DNA of 64,000 nucleotides from Centrapalus pauciflorus (GCA_020465985.1 JAANYP010007164.1:1-64000), one strand, 5' to 3'; numbered from the stretch's first letter, positions 11,103 through 22,800 are shown. Numbers and translations are program-made. Notes: a model not told the origin generated them from the sequence alone.

Positions 11103-11732
11103 TTACCAGATCCATATGTCCAAGAACTTGTTCACCAGGGTTAGGCTGTCCTTAGTGATCCCAACAGCTTTGAGATCATTAACAAGAGCAGTAAACCTGG
11201 TGTAGGTTTCTGTGAGTGTCTCCTTTGGTTTTGCAAAGAAGAGTTCATACTGTCTAACAAGATTATTGATCCTGTTGTCCAGTGTGATTGTGGGTCCATC
11301 ATAGACGGTACACAAAGTATCTCACATCTCCTTTGCAGTCTTCATCTTCTCAACCTGTTTAAACACATCATCAGGCAGAGAGATAACCAGGTTATTCCTG
11401 ACTTTTGCATCCAGAGCAACCATTCTTTTGTCTTCATCAGACCATTGAGCTTTGGCCTTCTCAAAGGTTCTGATTCCAGGGGATGCTCCTTCAACAGCAG
11501 GAGTTATGGTAGTAACAGAAGTTGGCACATAGGGACCTTCCATTACTATCTCTGGTAGTTGTACATCCAGATTATCTAAATAGAGCATCATTCTGCACTT
11601 CCAGCCAGAGAAGTTCTGATGATTGAACTTTGGGGGCTTGGCCATCGACCCATTGTCATAGTAAGACGAACTTGCAGAACTGTTGTCCATGGAAACATAG
11701 GGAGAATGAGGGATCTTAGAGATGACACACAC
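11103..11732 (-). pseudogene. Copia-2 gag N-terminal half (UBN2-type), broken
   Basis: Begins near ATGGACAACAG on the minus strand (about 11692) with a short Ser/Tyr-rich head, then KPPKFNHQNFSGWKCRMML, the usual 'WK..M' entry of plant Copia gag. A second frame (11103-11315) carries INNLVRQYELFFAKPKETL, the UBN2/gag polyprotein signature. A stop and frameshift near 11320 and a gap of intact sense around 11040-11100 separate the pieces. Gag forms the particle that packages the element RNA. Confidence 0.8.
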
Positions 11733-11741
11733 TCTAACACT

Positions 11742-11753
11742 GCTCTGATACCA
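11742..11753 (-). other. Copia-2 primer-binding site (initiator tRNA-Met)
   Basis: The minus strand reads TGGTATCAGAGC, the standard 12-base complement to the 3' end of plant initiator Met-tRNA, directly internal to the LTR. Confidence 0.9.
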
Positions 11754-12845
11754 GTTATAGGTCCCAAAAGGTTTCCCAAGTGTATAGCTCTAAGCTGTAG
11801 AGGGGGGGTGAATACAACTATTTAAAACTTAAACACTCTTTTCTCAATGTTTGTATGTATTATCAACAAAAGTTAATTACAAACAAGCTTGAATGCGGAA
11901 AGGTTCAAGCTGAGATGACAGATACATCAGTTTGTCAACTAATCTAAAACACACTCAGACTAGTTACAATGATTACTCTCACTTAGAGGCACTCACTGTT
12001 TTAACAAGACTCAGATGGACAGCTTATACATGAACAGCTTAGACACACTCTACTGTTTTATATAAGCAGACTTGCATGCATGGAATAACACACTTCAATA
12101 CACGTACTGATTGTCACACTCTTGATTATTTCATTATCCTTAGAAGCTTCCTTTTATACCCAAAAGGAGAATCTCAGTGAAGCTTCCTCATTGGACAGAT
12201 GAGATAGTGGAGAGTCTTTCCAAAAAGACAAAACACCTTTCTGCATGTTCTGATAAAGTATCTTTGTCTTCACATGGCAGAATCTTTGTCTTTTTCTTTT
12301 TGTCACTGTTGTATATGGCTTTAACCAAAAGAGAAATGTCAACTTTGCATTTTTCTTCTTTTGTTAATGCCATTTTGATATAAGAAAAGGTCTGTCACCC
12401 TTTTCAAATATCTGATTGTCTTCATGTATCAGAACAGCATGGGCAGGCTGTGCAGTTCTGTTTTCCACTTTGTCTTCGACTTGTAAACTGATCTTGTAGC
12501 CAAAAACAATACATGAGGACTTGGAAACATATTTCAAAAAGTGTTTAACCTGGTCACAAAGAACAGAACACTTAAAAAACTGCCCAAGCTGCTCAAATGA
12601 ATAGAGCAGCGTAGACATTTTATGCCCAGCCTGTTCAGCAGACAGAACAGCTTGGACAAATTGTCTTTGCTGCAACGAATGCAACATGGTAAACAGCTTT
12701 GGGCTGATATTGCAAATCATTTTCAAGTTTCAATAAGGCATATAACAGGCCTTAAATTCAACTTTCAAATGCATCAACAGGTTTGATTAAAAATCTCCCC
12801 CTCAGATGTACAGCAGGTTTGACTGAGGCCTTTTTGTGCCTAACA
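11754..12845 (-). repeat. Copia-2 5' LTR (about 1.09 kb)
   Basis: On the minus strand it starts TGTTAGGCACAAAAAGG at 12845 and runs to the PBS at 11753; the inner edge (CCTATAAC) is placed by the PBS and could be off by a few bases. It contains a purine run (gaggggga) about 45 bp from its start, several AAGCTGTTC/AAGCTGCTC words (12580-12665), and a TATAAAAG box at 12151-12159. Only one copy is in the window. Confidence 0.8.
12151..12159 (-). promoter_or_regulatory. Copia-2 LTR TATA box
   Basis: The minus strand reads GGTATAAAAGGAAG, the best TATA match in the LTR; a weaker TATATAAAA lies near 12057. The choice is inferential. Confidence 0.5.
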
Positions 12846-13376
12846 GGTACGACTATATGAATGAGGCCCAATTGGCCTTTACTGATATGACTTGGTCAGG
12901 AGAGTGGATGGAGCAGGTTAATAGAGTCTTTATCCCGTCCATTTTGGAGGCCGAGTCCTCCACTTCCTACAGCCGAAAGGCTTTATCCCCGAGGTGCAAG
13001 GTGCTTCACAAGATTCTTGTGAATAACGTATTACCTCGTGATAGTGACCTGACCAAAGTCAGGCATAGGGATATCACTCTCCTTCACGCCCTTCTTAAGG
13101 GTAAGCCCAGATTATCCTTTGCATGGACAGTCATGAATGATTTATGGGCTATGTACGACACGAGAGAGAGGACGATCATCCCCCATGCTTGGTTGGTCTC
13201 CAAGTTCCTTGAGAGGACGGGATCACTTTCGCCCGATTCCCTGCTATCCCCCATTTCGGCGACGTTCATTACGGCCGCCATGTTCCCTACCTTGATTTTT
13301 AGGGAAGTTGATGAAGGGTTCGAGATCTTCGACAAAGAGACAAATAAGTCGTATATCGAGGACTATACTGAGGATG

Positions 13377-13425
<49 letters not shown>

Positions 13426-13977
13426 AGGCTGCCAATGAGGCGGAAGTTCGGCATTCTGAGCCGAACCTAGGTGCATCTACCTCGCGCAGTCGAGGTAATG
13501 ACAATTTTGATTTTGACCGCATGATGAGGCGGATTGAGGATATAGTTGTGGGTCACGGTGAGTTCCGAGAGGATGTGACCCAGAGGCTAGATGAGATGAA
13601 TGGGCGTATGACCCATATTTATGATAGGGTCGATCACTTAGCGGGCCGGGTAGATCAGTTACAGGATGGAGAGAGCCCTGACATACCAAAATGTCTACTA
13701 CCAGCACCATGACTGGGCATACAGGGAGGGAGTTCGACACCACGAGGACTCCATGGCCGGTATGCCATATCAGTCATATGAGGATTACACGATGCCCGAC
13801 TACCAGGCCTATAACCCTGCCGTCGATACTTATCAGCGCTATCCGGCGCATGGCAGGCAGGACCTCCCAGACCAGATGCCTCCTCATTTGGTTCCGCCGA
13901 CTGCACAGTTCACCCATGGCCAGAACCCGTATACCGACTTCTTCAACAGCGTCTTCGGTCCTCCTCCATTTGAGTGA
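12846..13977 (+). pseudogene. Athila-like downstream ORF, split over three frames
   Basis: Frame 1 (12846-~13420) encodes a helical domain with a YMNEAQ-like start and the stretch LSPRCKVLHKILVNNVLPR. This resembles the conserved 'R..H.IL....LPRGDS' region of Athila-type ORFs, and I call it by that resemblance only. The frame then enters a (GA)n tract encoding alternating Arg-Glu (13375-13421) and shifts. Frame 2 (~13420-13670) carries a coiled-coil-like EMNGRMTHIYDRVDHLAGRV. Frame 3 (~13670-13977) is Tyr/Pro/Gln-rich and ends FGPPPFE at TGA. The role in the element is unknown. The left part is cut off by Copia-2. Confidence 0.55.
13375..13421 (+). repeat. (GA)n microsatellite inside the Athila-like ORF
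   Basis: About 23 GA units in a coding region, translated as Arg-Glu repeats. The reading frame of the downstream domain differs from that upstream, so slippage here is the likely cause of the frameshift. Confidence 0.9.
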
Positions 13978-14848
13978 TCGGGTACTATCTTTCCTTATTC
14001 TTTACTTTTCTGCCTTTTATTTTATTTTATTTTAGTTTGTTATGCATCTAATTTATTTATCGTAATTTCATTTTTAATTCTTAGCTGAGTCCTATTTAAA
14101 GTTTTTAATGTTTATATAGTCTGTCATTTATTCCCCATTTGAGTCTTGTTTGTCGATCTGGCTGTGGAATATGATGATACTTAGAAAATACATGTGCGAG
14201 AGAATTGGCTAGTGTTGACAGGATATTTAAGAAAAGAGTCGTAGTATTAATTAAAATTTTTGCCATGTAAAAATCCAAATACGTTAGAATTTATTTGGGC
14301 TTAAATATAAGTAATGTGTCAAAAGATTTTGAAAACCCATGCAATAAGGGGGAGAACTTAATCATGTCTTAGCCTCAAAGTAATTTAATTATAGTCTAAA
14401 TGGTTCAAGAAATTAAGTCCGTAGGGGTACCACTCATGCCTAACCCCCTAAAACCATTTGGTTTGGGAGCGGTTGACCGAAATCTCGTTACATGGACCAT
14501 CTAGCTAAATTAGTGAAAGGAAAATAGATAGAAGCATGATATTTAAAAAGAAAATTTGTTGTGAACATGCAAAGAGTAAAAAGATGGTCGGAAGACCCAC
14601 ATGTTTTAAGTATTGTAACCTTGAGCTAAAAGGGTATTTTCAAAAGTGAGATACATTATATAAATTATAAGAGAAGTATATTTAACTGAAAACGTCTTCA
14701 AATTACATATTAAGAATTTTAATGCATTAGTACGAAGGCTAGCTTGGCATAAAAATCCTAGACTCACTGCCAATTCTTGCTCGTTACTTAGTTAGTTCTG
14801 ATTCCAAAAGCTTGTTCGGGGACGACCAAGAGTTAAGTTGGGGAGATT
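13978..14848 (+). other. Athila-like 3' untranslated region and PPT
   Basis: No ORF of note. AT-rich spacer with an internal purine run (aataagggggagaac, about 14345) and, at the end, AGTTGGGGAGA ahead of the LTR. Long 3' non-coding regions with several PPT-like runs are common in Athila elements. Confidence 0.6.
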
Positions 14849-15956
14849 TGATAAGTCTATAATTTATATGGTTTCTGAGTCATATTATGATCATTTTAAG
14901 CACCGATATTTCGTAAAATCCATATTATTACTCCAAGTTTGTATTTCAGGGCCAATATGATAAAAAGAAGCAATCCGAGAGAATTTAGAGCAAATCGGAC
15001 TGAGGGGGCGTAGGCTTGCGCTACCCTGCGCTCCACACAGCGCCCAACCTGTCCAGATACGTTCCAGCACACGCCAGCTAAACCCTAGCCGCATCCGGGC
15101 GTGGGGGGGCGCAGGCCTGCGCTGGTGCGGTGCCAATACGCGTTTTTCAGCCCTGGAAACCCTAATTTCGATTCTCTATAAATAGTGGAAGAGGGGCAGC
15201 TTTGGAGAGGAGTCTTGACGTGTGTGCAAGTGTGTCGAAGCTCTGCCGGAGTGGATCTATGATACGGGAACGAAGACGGTGGTTCGCAAGATATCCAATG
15301 GCTCAGATCCATGATTGTGACGAGCATACGATGAGCGGCTAATCCCATTAGCCGTCTGCGGAGGATCTACGGATAAGTTTACTTTACTTTATTTTCTTAT
15401 GTTTTGATGTATTCGTATTGAGCTAGATCTATTATGTGTATGCAAATGATAAACATTTGGATATGATTATAATTATGTGTTGCGATTGGTAAAAGCAAGA
15501 TAGTTTATAGTGGTGTTATTATTTGTGCCGAGTCCATTAGTTTAGGGATTAAGACGAGTATTAATGTTGCATACGCTATGCCGGGAGTTATTGGTTAAAA
15601 CACGTTTGATTAATTTAGTCGCTCAATTGATTATGTCTATGTGATCATTGTATGAAATTATAGTGAGTAATACTTATGCCGTGGTGATCATGTGAATGGT
15701 TATTCGTATCTTGATTGTTTATCTTCTTCGTTAATTACTTCGTTCTTAATTTTAGTTACAAGCAATAGCAAATCATTACCCTAAACAACTCATTCAAATC
15801 CCCAATTTCACAATTTAAATGCTTTCAATAAATCTATTCTTATAAGGTTAATAACCTAATCCTAATTACGACCACATCCCTGTGGATTCGACCCTTACTT
15901 CTCTATCTAATTAGTGGATTAAGGTTTAAATCGGCGGGTCACAACGACGGCCCGTC
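14849..15956 (+). repeat. Athila-like LTR (about 1.1 kb)
   Basis: Starts TGATAAGTCTAT after the PPT; the right edge near CCCGTCA (15956) is estimated. Contains a GC-rich block (15003-15125) with repeated TGCGCT/GCGC words, TATAAATAG at 15177-15185, and a U5-like tail with TCCCTGTGGATTCGACCC. Confidence 0.65.
15177..15185 (+). promoter_or_regulatory. Athila-like LTR TATA box
   Basis: TATAAATAG preceded by CCCTAATTTCGATTC and followed by a GA-rich leader; good plant TATA match. Confidence 0.6.
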
Positions 15957-15999
15957 ACTTGCAGGATTTCTTGATTCGTTCAAGTCATCCTTTCCACAA

Positions 16000-16546
16000 C
16001 CCTCTCTACAACCTGATTACTCTTCTTAGCTGATTGCACTCACTGCACTACTGCAACAACTCTCCACTTCTCTCTCCTCTCTTATTTCCCATCAGCAGGA
16101 CTCTGTGTCCAGCTTGACAACTATTTCTCAATAACTGTCAGGTATTTTTGAAGACTATTCTGTCTCTATACCCTCTACTTTAGCCTCTCTAAATACCTTG
16201 GTGGTATCCTGTCAAACATAGTAGCATCAGGTTTTGAAGATGTGCAAGAGTCCATCAATATTACTCTTGCACAACTTAAAAGCCTTATGTTTTGTGATGC
16301 TGACAGGGTTGCCATTTCCATTATTTCAGCCACCACCAACTCTCAATCATCCTCCCTTGAAAACTGCCTTACCCAGTTGGTTGAGGTGAAGGATAGTCTG
16401 GCTTTCTTAGTGCATAGCATGGTTGGTCCTACACCTGTTACCAAGCCTGCTGCTACCAAACCCACTAGATTTGTTCCTTTGGACAGTACTGATGTTGAAG
16501 GCTCTGTGTCATCTCCTTCAAAAGGGGAGAGAAGTCTGCCTCAAAG
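16000..16546 (+). pseudogene. Copia-3 extra-ORF fragment, left of Tekay-1
   Basis: Decayed coding DNA in more than one frame. The longest open part (16242-16592, entered by a non-ATG codon) encodes an amphipathic helical stretch ending in Pro/Thr/Lys-rich DNA sense (VTKPAATKPTRFV). Only about the first 100 codons are Copia; from 16547 the frame runs into the Tekay-1 LTR. The composition resembles the mid-section of the Copia-1 extra ORF. I infer homology, not function. Confidence 0.55.
16542..16546 (+). repeat. Tekay-1 target-site duplication, left copy
   Basis: CAAAG, matched by CAAAG at 25134-25138 after the 3' LTR; 5 bp is the usual Ty3 TSD length. Confidence 0.9.
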
Positions 16547-18350
16547 TATAACACCTTGCTTTTTATTAGTATTTTTATTTTATGTATTTTGAGCAATTTG
16601 CGTTAAATGATGAAATTTCGGTTTTTAGTATAAATAGGAGCCGGATGCTCCACACTTTCACTTTTGCAAAATCCAACAAGCAACTCCAGAGCTTCTCTCT
16701 CTAGAACCCGAAACTTCTCTCTAACTTTTCTCCCAAACCGACCGGCCAAATCTTGAGTTCTATACGTCATCGGAAAGATCTCGAAGAGTACTACGTGGAT
16801 CTACTATTGCATGTGCGATTTCATACGGTTTTGAGGTAAGAATCGCCCTTTTCGTTTTCTTCATTTTTTCGGTTTTTGAAGTAAAATTATCATTCTTAGG
16901 CGATTTAAAGCTAATTTCGTATGAGTTTTAGCTAGAATATGATAGATTATGTATAATATAACCAAACCGAGGCTTATTACTTAGCTTATTTGTGAATATT
17001 AGGCTTGAAAATGCATGTTTAAAGCTGTAACTTATGAACAAACTCGAGTATGCATAGAACAAATTCGAAATGCCAAGAACAAGCTCGAATGGAGCTAAAA
17101 TCGAACTGTAGGTTCGAGTTTAACCCCAGATTCGAGATGGCCTTCGAGTTTTCCCCCCTATTCGAGTTTGTCTTCGAGTTTGACTCCATGTGTTCGAATT
17201 TGTTCATTAAATTCGAAACCTTCCCACTAAATTCGAATTTAATTGATAAAATTCACGGGCAACGCATAAATTAGCAAAATAAATAGCAAAATATTTAGCT
17301 AGAAGTTATGGCTTATAGATGTTGGAATATTGAGCTAGCAGTATTAATTTAGTACATGTTCTGTAATATAAACTTCAGATATTATGCATAAGTTGTTTAG
17401 CCCAGTTGCGAGTCAAAGCCAGTGCCAGAATTTATTAAAGTCTAGATAAGCAAGTGCAAGCATTATAAAGCAATATAAAGCGTAAATAAGCCCGCACAAG
17501 CATTTCAGAGTATTTCAAAGCATTTTCAGTACTGTGAGTAACAGTTATTCTTGTTTACATGTTTTATATGAAATTGAGACATAAATTGCTTATATATGAT
17601 TTATTTGGAATTCAATAAACTTTTGTGAGTGAAGGCGAACACTGTGGTACAGGTGATGCCCAGCTTAGCCGGATCTTACATTTGATCTATTAATATGCAT
17701 ATTTATCTGCTATCTATTTATTGTTCTGCATATTATACAGCCAGCTTTGTTTGAGCGTTCCTTTGTGCATTTTAATAAACATTATATTTAGCAAGCAAGC
17801 AATTCTGATGCTCACCACTATCACTAAGCATTATGCGGGTAGCTAGCTCCGCATCACAGATTGATCATCTGTCAGCGGTAAACCCCTAGTGGTGGCATCT
17901 CCTTTCTGCGTGAAATGTCTCAATTGTGCAGCATTCTTTCTGGGTATTAAGCAAACAAGCAAGCAAGCAAACAAGCATAACAGCCTTTATAGGCACTTTC
18001 GCCTCATATTTACATGCATTCATGAATATCTGTTTACTCACTAAGCTTTAGCTTACAGTTGCTACTCATAATTTTTACAGAAAAAGGTAAAGAGCAAGCT
18101 GGACCTTCTTCTTAGGTCTATTTTCTGATCAACCCAGAGGACTTAGCTCACTTTCAGCTTGTGGTATAGCTTTATGATGCCTTGGGTTCTGGGTAGCTGC
18201 TTTTATTTAAATTGTGATGTTTTTAGCAACTTAGTACTGTAACCTTGAAGCACGTGTAGTGCAAGACTTATTGTAATATTTCATTTAGCTTTATGCATTT
18301 TATTATTATTCCTGGGATAAGCAAGCGTGTTTTAAAGCAAGGATGTGACA
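16547..18350 (+). repeat. Tekay-1 5' LTR (1804 bp)
   Basis: TATAACACC...GATGTGACA. TATAAATAG lies only ~80 bp from the start, so most of the LTR is transcribed leader. Contains a splice-donor match GAG/GTAAGAAT (GT at 16836), an array of TTCGAGTTT/TTCGAATTT words at 17040-17250, and CAAG repeats near 17950. Confidence 0.95.
16629..16637 (+). promoter_or_regulatory. Tekay-1 5' LTR TATA box
   Basis: TATAAATAG, followed by a CT-rich leader (from about 16660) typical of a transcription start region. The identical box is in the 3' LTR at 23417-23425. Confidence 0.7.
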
Positions 18351-18553
18351 GGATGGTATCAAAGCATTAGTTTGAGGGATTCAAGTGTTAGCAATAACAC
18401 TTGGACTCAAACTTTTAAGCAAAGATATTAGCTTTGAATATCTAGGCTTTAACTTGACCTGAGATAGGCTTTGACTTTGCTTTAGGAATTGGGAAATGGG
18501 GTAGAATAGGAGTTATGCCTATTCTTATGCAAGTATTATTTATATAATTTCAG
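16836..18553 (+). other. Candidate leader intron of Tekay-1 (LTR to gag)
   Basis: Donor GAG/GTAAGAAT about 200 bp after the TATA box; acceptor TATATAATTTCAG ends 3 bp before the gag ATG at 18557. Removal would delete the rest of the LTR and the PBS from a translated mRNA. Comparable donor/acceptor pairs are found in Tekay-2. Inference from consensus sequence only. Confidence 0.45.
18354..18365 (+). other. Tekay-1 primer-binding site
   Basis: TGGTATCAAAGC, 3 bp after the LTR; one mismatch from the initiator Met-tRNA complement TGGTATCAGAGC. Confidence 0.85.
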
Positions 18554-18556
18554 AAC

Positions 18557-19887
18557 ATGTCTGGATCTGGTGAAGGAGCTGGAGGTAGACTCACTCCTGA
18601 ACAGATCATGCAAATTATGCAAACTATGCTTAATGAGAACAACGAGCGTCAAGCTAAGTTCTTACAAGATTAGTTTCGTGCTCGTGATGAAGCCGAAACT
18701 AAGCGTAGAGAAGAACGTAGGAAAAAGCAACACGATGATATAGGACGCCACAACGACGACACCGACGAGGAGGAAGCCCCTGTAGTCCCTCCTAAGGGCT
18801 ACAACTTCCGTTACTTCAAAGCTTGCGGAGCTCAACCTTTCAAAGGAGCTGCAAACTCGATTGAAGCGCTCGAGTGGATTACTGGCATCGAACGCATATT
18901 TCTTATTAGCGACTGTGCTGAAGAATCAAAGGTCAGCTTTGCTACTACATTGTTCGAGGGAGGCGCTGTTATGTGGTGGAGGTCTCAGGAGAACATGCAC
19001 GGAGCCAACTGGATTAAGTCCCTATCTTGGGATGACTTCAAATTATCTTCTTTCGTCAGTACTGCCCAGCTGATGAAAAGAAGCGTTTGGAAGAGAAGCT
19101 GATGTCTCTTACTCAGGGAACCAAATCGGTGACTGAGTATGAGATTGAATTTACCCGACTAAGCTTGCTGTCTGACTATCAAGTCGCTACTGAAGAGCGA
19201 AAGATCGACCGTTTTCTGATGGGTCTGCATCCCGAATATCAGAAGTTTTTGAAGCACCAGAGATATACCAACTATGCTGATTGTGTTGAAGCTGCTCGAA
19301 TTCTCGAGCTGGATTTTATTCGAGCTGGAGGAGTTCCTGCTTCATCTGTTAACCCGACATGTCCATCACCGCCCAAGAAATCGCGCACTGGAAGCTATTC
19401 TGGATCTTCATCCAGATATTCTCAGCCACAGCAGTCTCAGTACCGACAGTTCATCTCACCTCCGTTACAGCAATCTCGATCTTATGCGGTACATTCTGAG
19501 CCGAGGCAGTGTCGCCGCTGCCAGAAGTCATACATTGGGCGTTGTAACCCTAATGATGTGAGGTGCTACGTGTGTAACGAAATAGGACATAGCAGTGAAG
19601 AATGTCCTAACAAAGTTAAAGTTTGCAACAACTGTTTACGCCCTGTACATAATGAGCATGCATGTACGCATCCGTTCAGCATAATTTACCCGAGTGCAGA
19701 GCATCATCCGTGATTGTAGCAGCAGCAACACCGACCTCAGCAACAATATCAACAACAACAGCAAAGACAAAATCAACCGGCCCGACATAGCACATCGCGA
19801 GGAGGTTCTAGTCGCCGTAACGAGCCAGCTCGGAGTCAGAATCGCGCATTCCAAATAACGGCCGAGCAAGCAAAGGAAATACCAGAT
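18557..19887 (+). pseudogene. Tekay-1 gag
   Basis: ATG at 18557 (MSGSGEGAGGRLTPEQIMQ). Capsid-like retrotransposon gag domain with AANSIEALEWITGIERIF and, in a shifted frame, the LTQGTKSVTEYEIEFTRL stretch typical of the family, then a CCHC knuckle CYVCNEIGHSSEEC near 19570. Breaks: TAG at 18671-18673, a frameshift near 19045, TGA at 19711-19713 and TAG at 19717-19719. All three nonsense codons are explicable as C-to-T changes of CAG or CGA. After 19720 the frame is open through a Gln-rich linker into the protease. Confidence 0.88.
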
Positions 19888-22800
19888 GTGGTATCTGGTA
19901 TGTTTCTCGTTAACTCCGTACCTGCTAGAGTTATTTTTGATTCAGGAGCCAACCGTTCCTTCATATCAAATTCATTTGCATCTAAACTTGGAATTGCACC
20001 GACTACTCTACCTGTTATCTTTGATATTGAAACGGCTAGTAATGTAAGTGTGTCTACCGATAAAATTTACCGTGACTGCATCATTCTGCTCGACAACTGC
20101 ACATTTCAACTGGACCTTATCCCGATGGACTTTCACGAATTTGACGTCATCGTGGGTATGGATTGGCTTGATCATCATGACGCCAACATTGTCTGCAAGA
20201 AGAAGTTGATAAAGCTCACTGCTCCAGATGGCCGCAATATTTGCATCTACGGTAACAGAAAGACAGGTGATATATGCTTAATTTCTGTAGTCAAAGCTAG
20301 GAAACATATAGCTAAGGGTTGCGTGTCATACTTAGCATATGCGATAGATGCTAAGTCTGAAAAGAAAGCTTTAGCCGAGGTACCGATAGCCTCCGAGTTT
20401 CCCGATGTCTTTCCCGAGGACATCTCTGGACTCCCGCCAGACCGTCAGGTGGAGTTCAGAATTGATTTAGTGCCCAGCGCGGCACCAATTGCTCGAGCCC
20501 CGTATAAACTTGCACCTGCTGAGATGCAAGAAAAGATGAAGCAATTGCAAGAATTGCTAGATAAGGGACTCATACGACCAAGTTCATCTCCCTGGGGAGC
20601 TTCTGTTCTTTTCGTTAAGAAGAAAGATGGGACTCTCCGGATGTGCATTGATTATAGGGAGTTGAACAAGGTAACAATAAAGAACAAATATCCGTTGCCC
20701 AGAATTGACGATCTTTTCGACCAGCTTCAGGGAGCCAGTTATTTCTCAAAGATCGATCTTAGATCTGGGTATCATCAACTCAAAGTTCGTGAAGAAGACG
20801 TCCCCAAAACAGCTTTCCGTACTAGATATGGGCATTACGAGTTTCTTGTTATGCCCTTTGGCCTCACAAACGCTCCTGCGGCGTTCATGGATATGATGAA
20901 CCGCGTTTGTAGACCCATGCTCGATAAGTCTGTTATCGTCTTTATAGACGATATTCTCATATACTCGAAAACCGAAGCTGAGCAGGCTGTGCATCTTAGA
21001 GAGCTACTAGAGTTGCTGCGCAAAGAGCGACTTTACGCCAAGTTCTCTAAATGCGAATTTTGGCTACGACAGGTGCTTACAACCTCGATTTATTCATTTT
21101 TAAGCTTATCTTTTCTTAAATTTCATGCTCAGCGTTAACTTGCAAATCTTGTATCTTATCAGATACAATTCCTTGGTCATGTGATATCTGGTGAAGGAAT
21201 CTCTGTGGATCCTTCTAAGATAGAAGCCATTCAAAATTGGGAAGCTCCCAAATCAGCTACTGAGATCCGAAGTTTCTTGGGATTGGCGGGTTACTACCGT
21301 CGATTCATTAAGGAATTATCAAAATTAGCCATGCCTCTTACATCTCTTACTCGCAAGAATGTTCCCTTTATTTGGGAAGAAGCTCAAGAGACCGCCTTCC
21401 AAACTTTAAAACAGAAACTCACCGAAGCGCCTATTCTGGCCTTACCCGAAGGCAATGAAGACTTTGTGGTCTTCAGCGATGCTTCATATCAAGGGCTTGG
21501 GTGTGTTTTGATGCAAAGAGGCAGAGTCATAGCATATGCTTCTCGCCAACTTAAGGATCATGAAAAGAGTCATCCGACTCATGACCTTGAACTTGCTGCT
21601 GTGACTTTTGCATTGAAAACATGGCGTCATTACCTCTACGGCACCAAATGTCAGCTGTATACCGATCACAAGAGCCTTAAGTACATTTTCAGCCAGAAGG
21701 AGCTCAACATGCGCCAGCGACGCTCCATGGAACTCATCAAAGACTATGACTGTGATATTCTTTATCACCCTGGCAAAGCGAATGTGGTGGCCGACGCATT
21801 GAGTCGTAAATCTTACTCTGCCAAATGTCTCTATACCTTGACCCATACTTTGTTTTCATCAATTTTGATTGATGAAATTCTCGTTGCTCAAGCCGAAGCC
21901 CTAAAAGAAGAAAACCTCAACTCTGAGGACATGAAAGGGCAACTTCAGTTCTTAACCGATAGCCCTCGTGGCTTAAAGCTCTTCAAAGATCGCCTTTGGG
22001 TTCCGAAATTTGGTGATGTTCGGCAGAAAGTTCTTTCGAAAGCCTACTGTTCTAACTTCTCGGTACATCCTGGCAGCACCAAGATGTACAACGATTTAAA
22101 AGTCGAGTATAGGTGGCCTGGTATGAAGAGAGACGTAGGTCAATATGTCGATAATTGTGTTACATGCCAATTGGTCAAAGCAGAGCATCAGCAGCCTTAT
22201 GGCAGTCTACAGCCTCTACCGATTCCCGAGTGGAAGTTCGATCACATAACAATGGATTTCGTGACAAAGTTGCCGACTACGCGGAGACAGCACGATGCAA
22301 TATGGGTCATTGTAGATCGTCTAACCAAAGTCGCTCATTTCATTCCAATTCGCGAGAGCTATTCACTGGAGAAGCTGGCTAAGTTGTATATAGATGAGAT
22401 CGTTACTCGACACGGAGTGCCACTGTCAATTGTTTCAGATCGCGACAGCCGGTTCACTTCGAGGTTCTGGAGTGCATTGCAAGATGGTTTAGGCACCAAG
22501 ATCAGAATGAGCACAGCGTATCATCCGCAGCCTGATGGCCAGAGTGAGCGCACGATCCTTACACTCGAAGACATGCTGCGGGCATGTGTTCTTGAGTTTA
22601 GCGGTAATTGGGACGACCACTTGCCGTTAGCAGAATTTTCTTATAACAATAGTTACCACTCATTCATCAAAGTCGCACCTTTCGAAGCCTTATACGGACG
22701 CAAGTGCCGCACTCCTACGTGTTGGCATGAAGCCGGTGAAGCACCAATCGCCGGTCCCGAGCTACTTCAACAGACTAATGAAAAGATCAGAATTATTCGC

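Larger units (their letters stand above)
7759..12845 (-). mobile_element. Copia-2: Ty1/Copia LTR retrotransposon, minus strand, 3' part outside window
   Basis: Reading the minus strand: LTR (12845 to about 11754), primer-binding site (11742-11753), gag, zinc knuckle, protease, integrase, RT. The RT is cut at 7758/7759 by insertion of Copia-1; the rest of RT, RNase H and the 3' LTR must lie left of the window. The LTR start (TGTTAGGCACAAAAAGG) is shared with Copia-3, so both belong to one LTR family. The outer end at 12845 is embedded in the Athila-like ORF. Confidence 0.9.
12846..15956 (+). mobile_element. Athila-like Ty3 retrotransposon, 3' portion with LTR
   Basis: Holds the end of a downstream ORF (12846-13977), about 870 bp of untranslated DNA, a purine tract (agttggggaga, 14835-14846) and an LTR-like segment starting TGATAAGTC (14849) with TATAAATAG and a CCTGTGGATTCGACCC tail typical of Athila/Tat LTRs. 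Copia-2 interrupts its ORF at 12845/12846. Copia-3 sequence begins beyond about 15957, so this element may itself be inserted in Copia-3; TSDs cannot be verified because the left end is outside the window. Confidence 0.7.

Noticed and set aside
11742..11753. Possible tRNA gene at the TGGTATCAGAGC sites
   Set aside because: Only 12-18 bases match; these are retrotransposon primer-binding sites with no tRNA fold around them.
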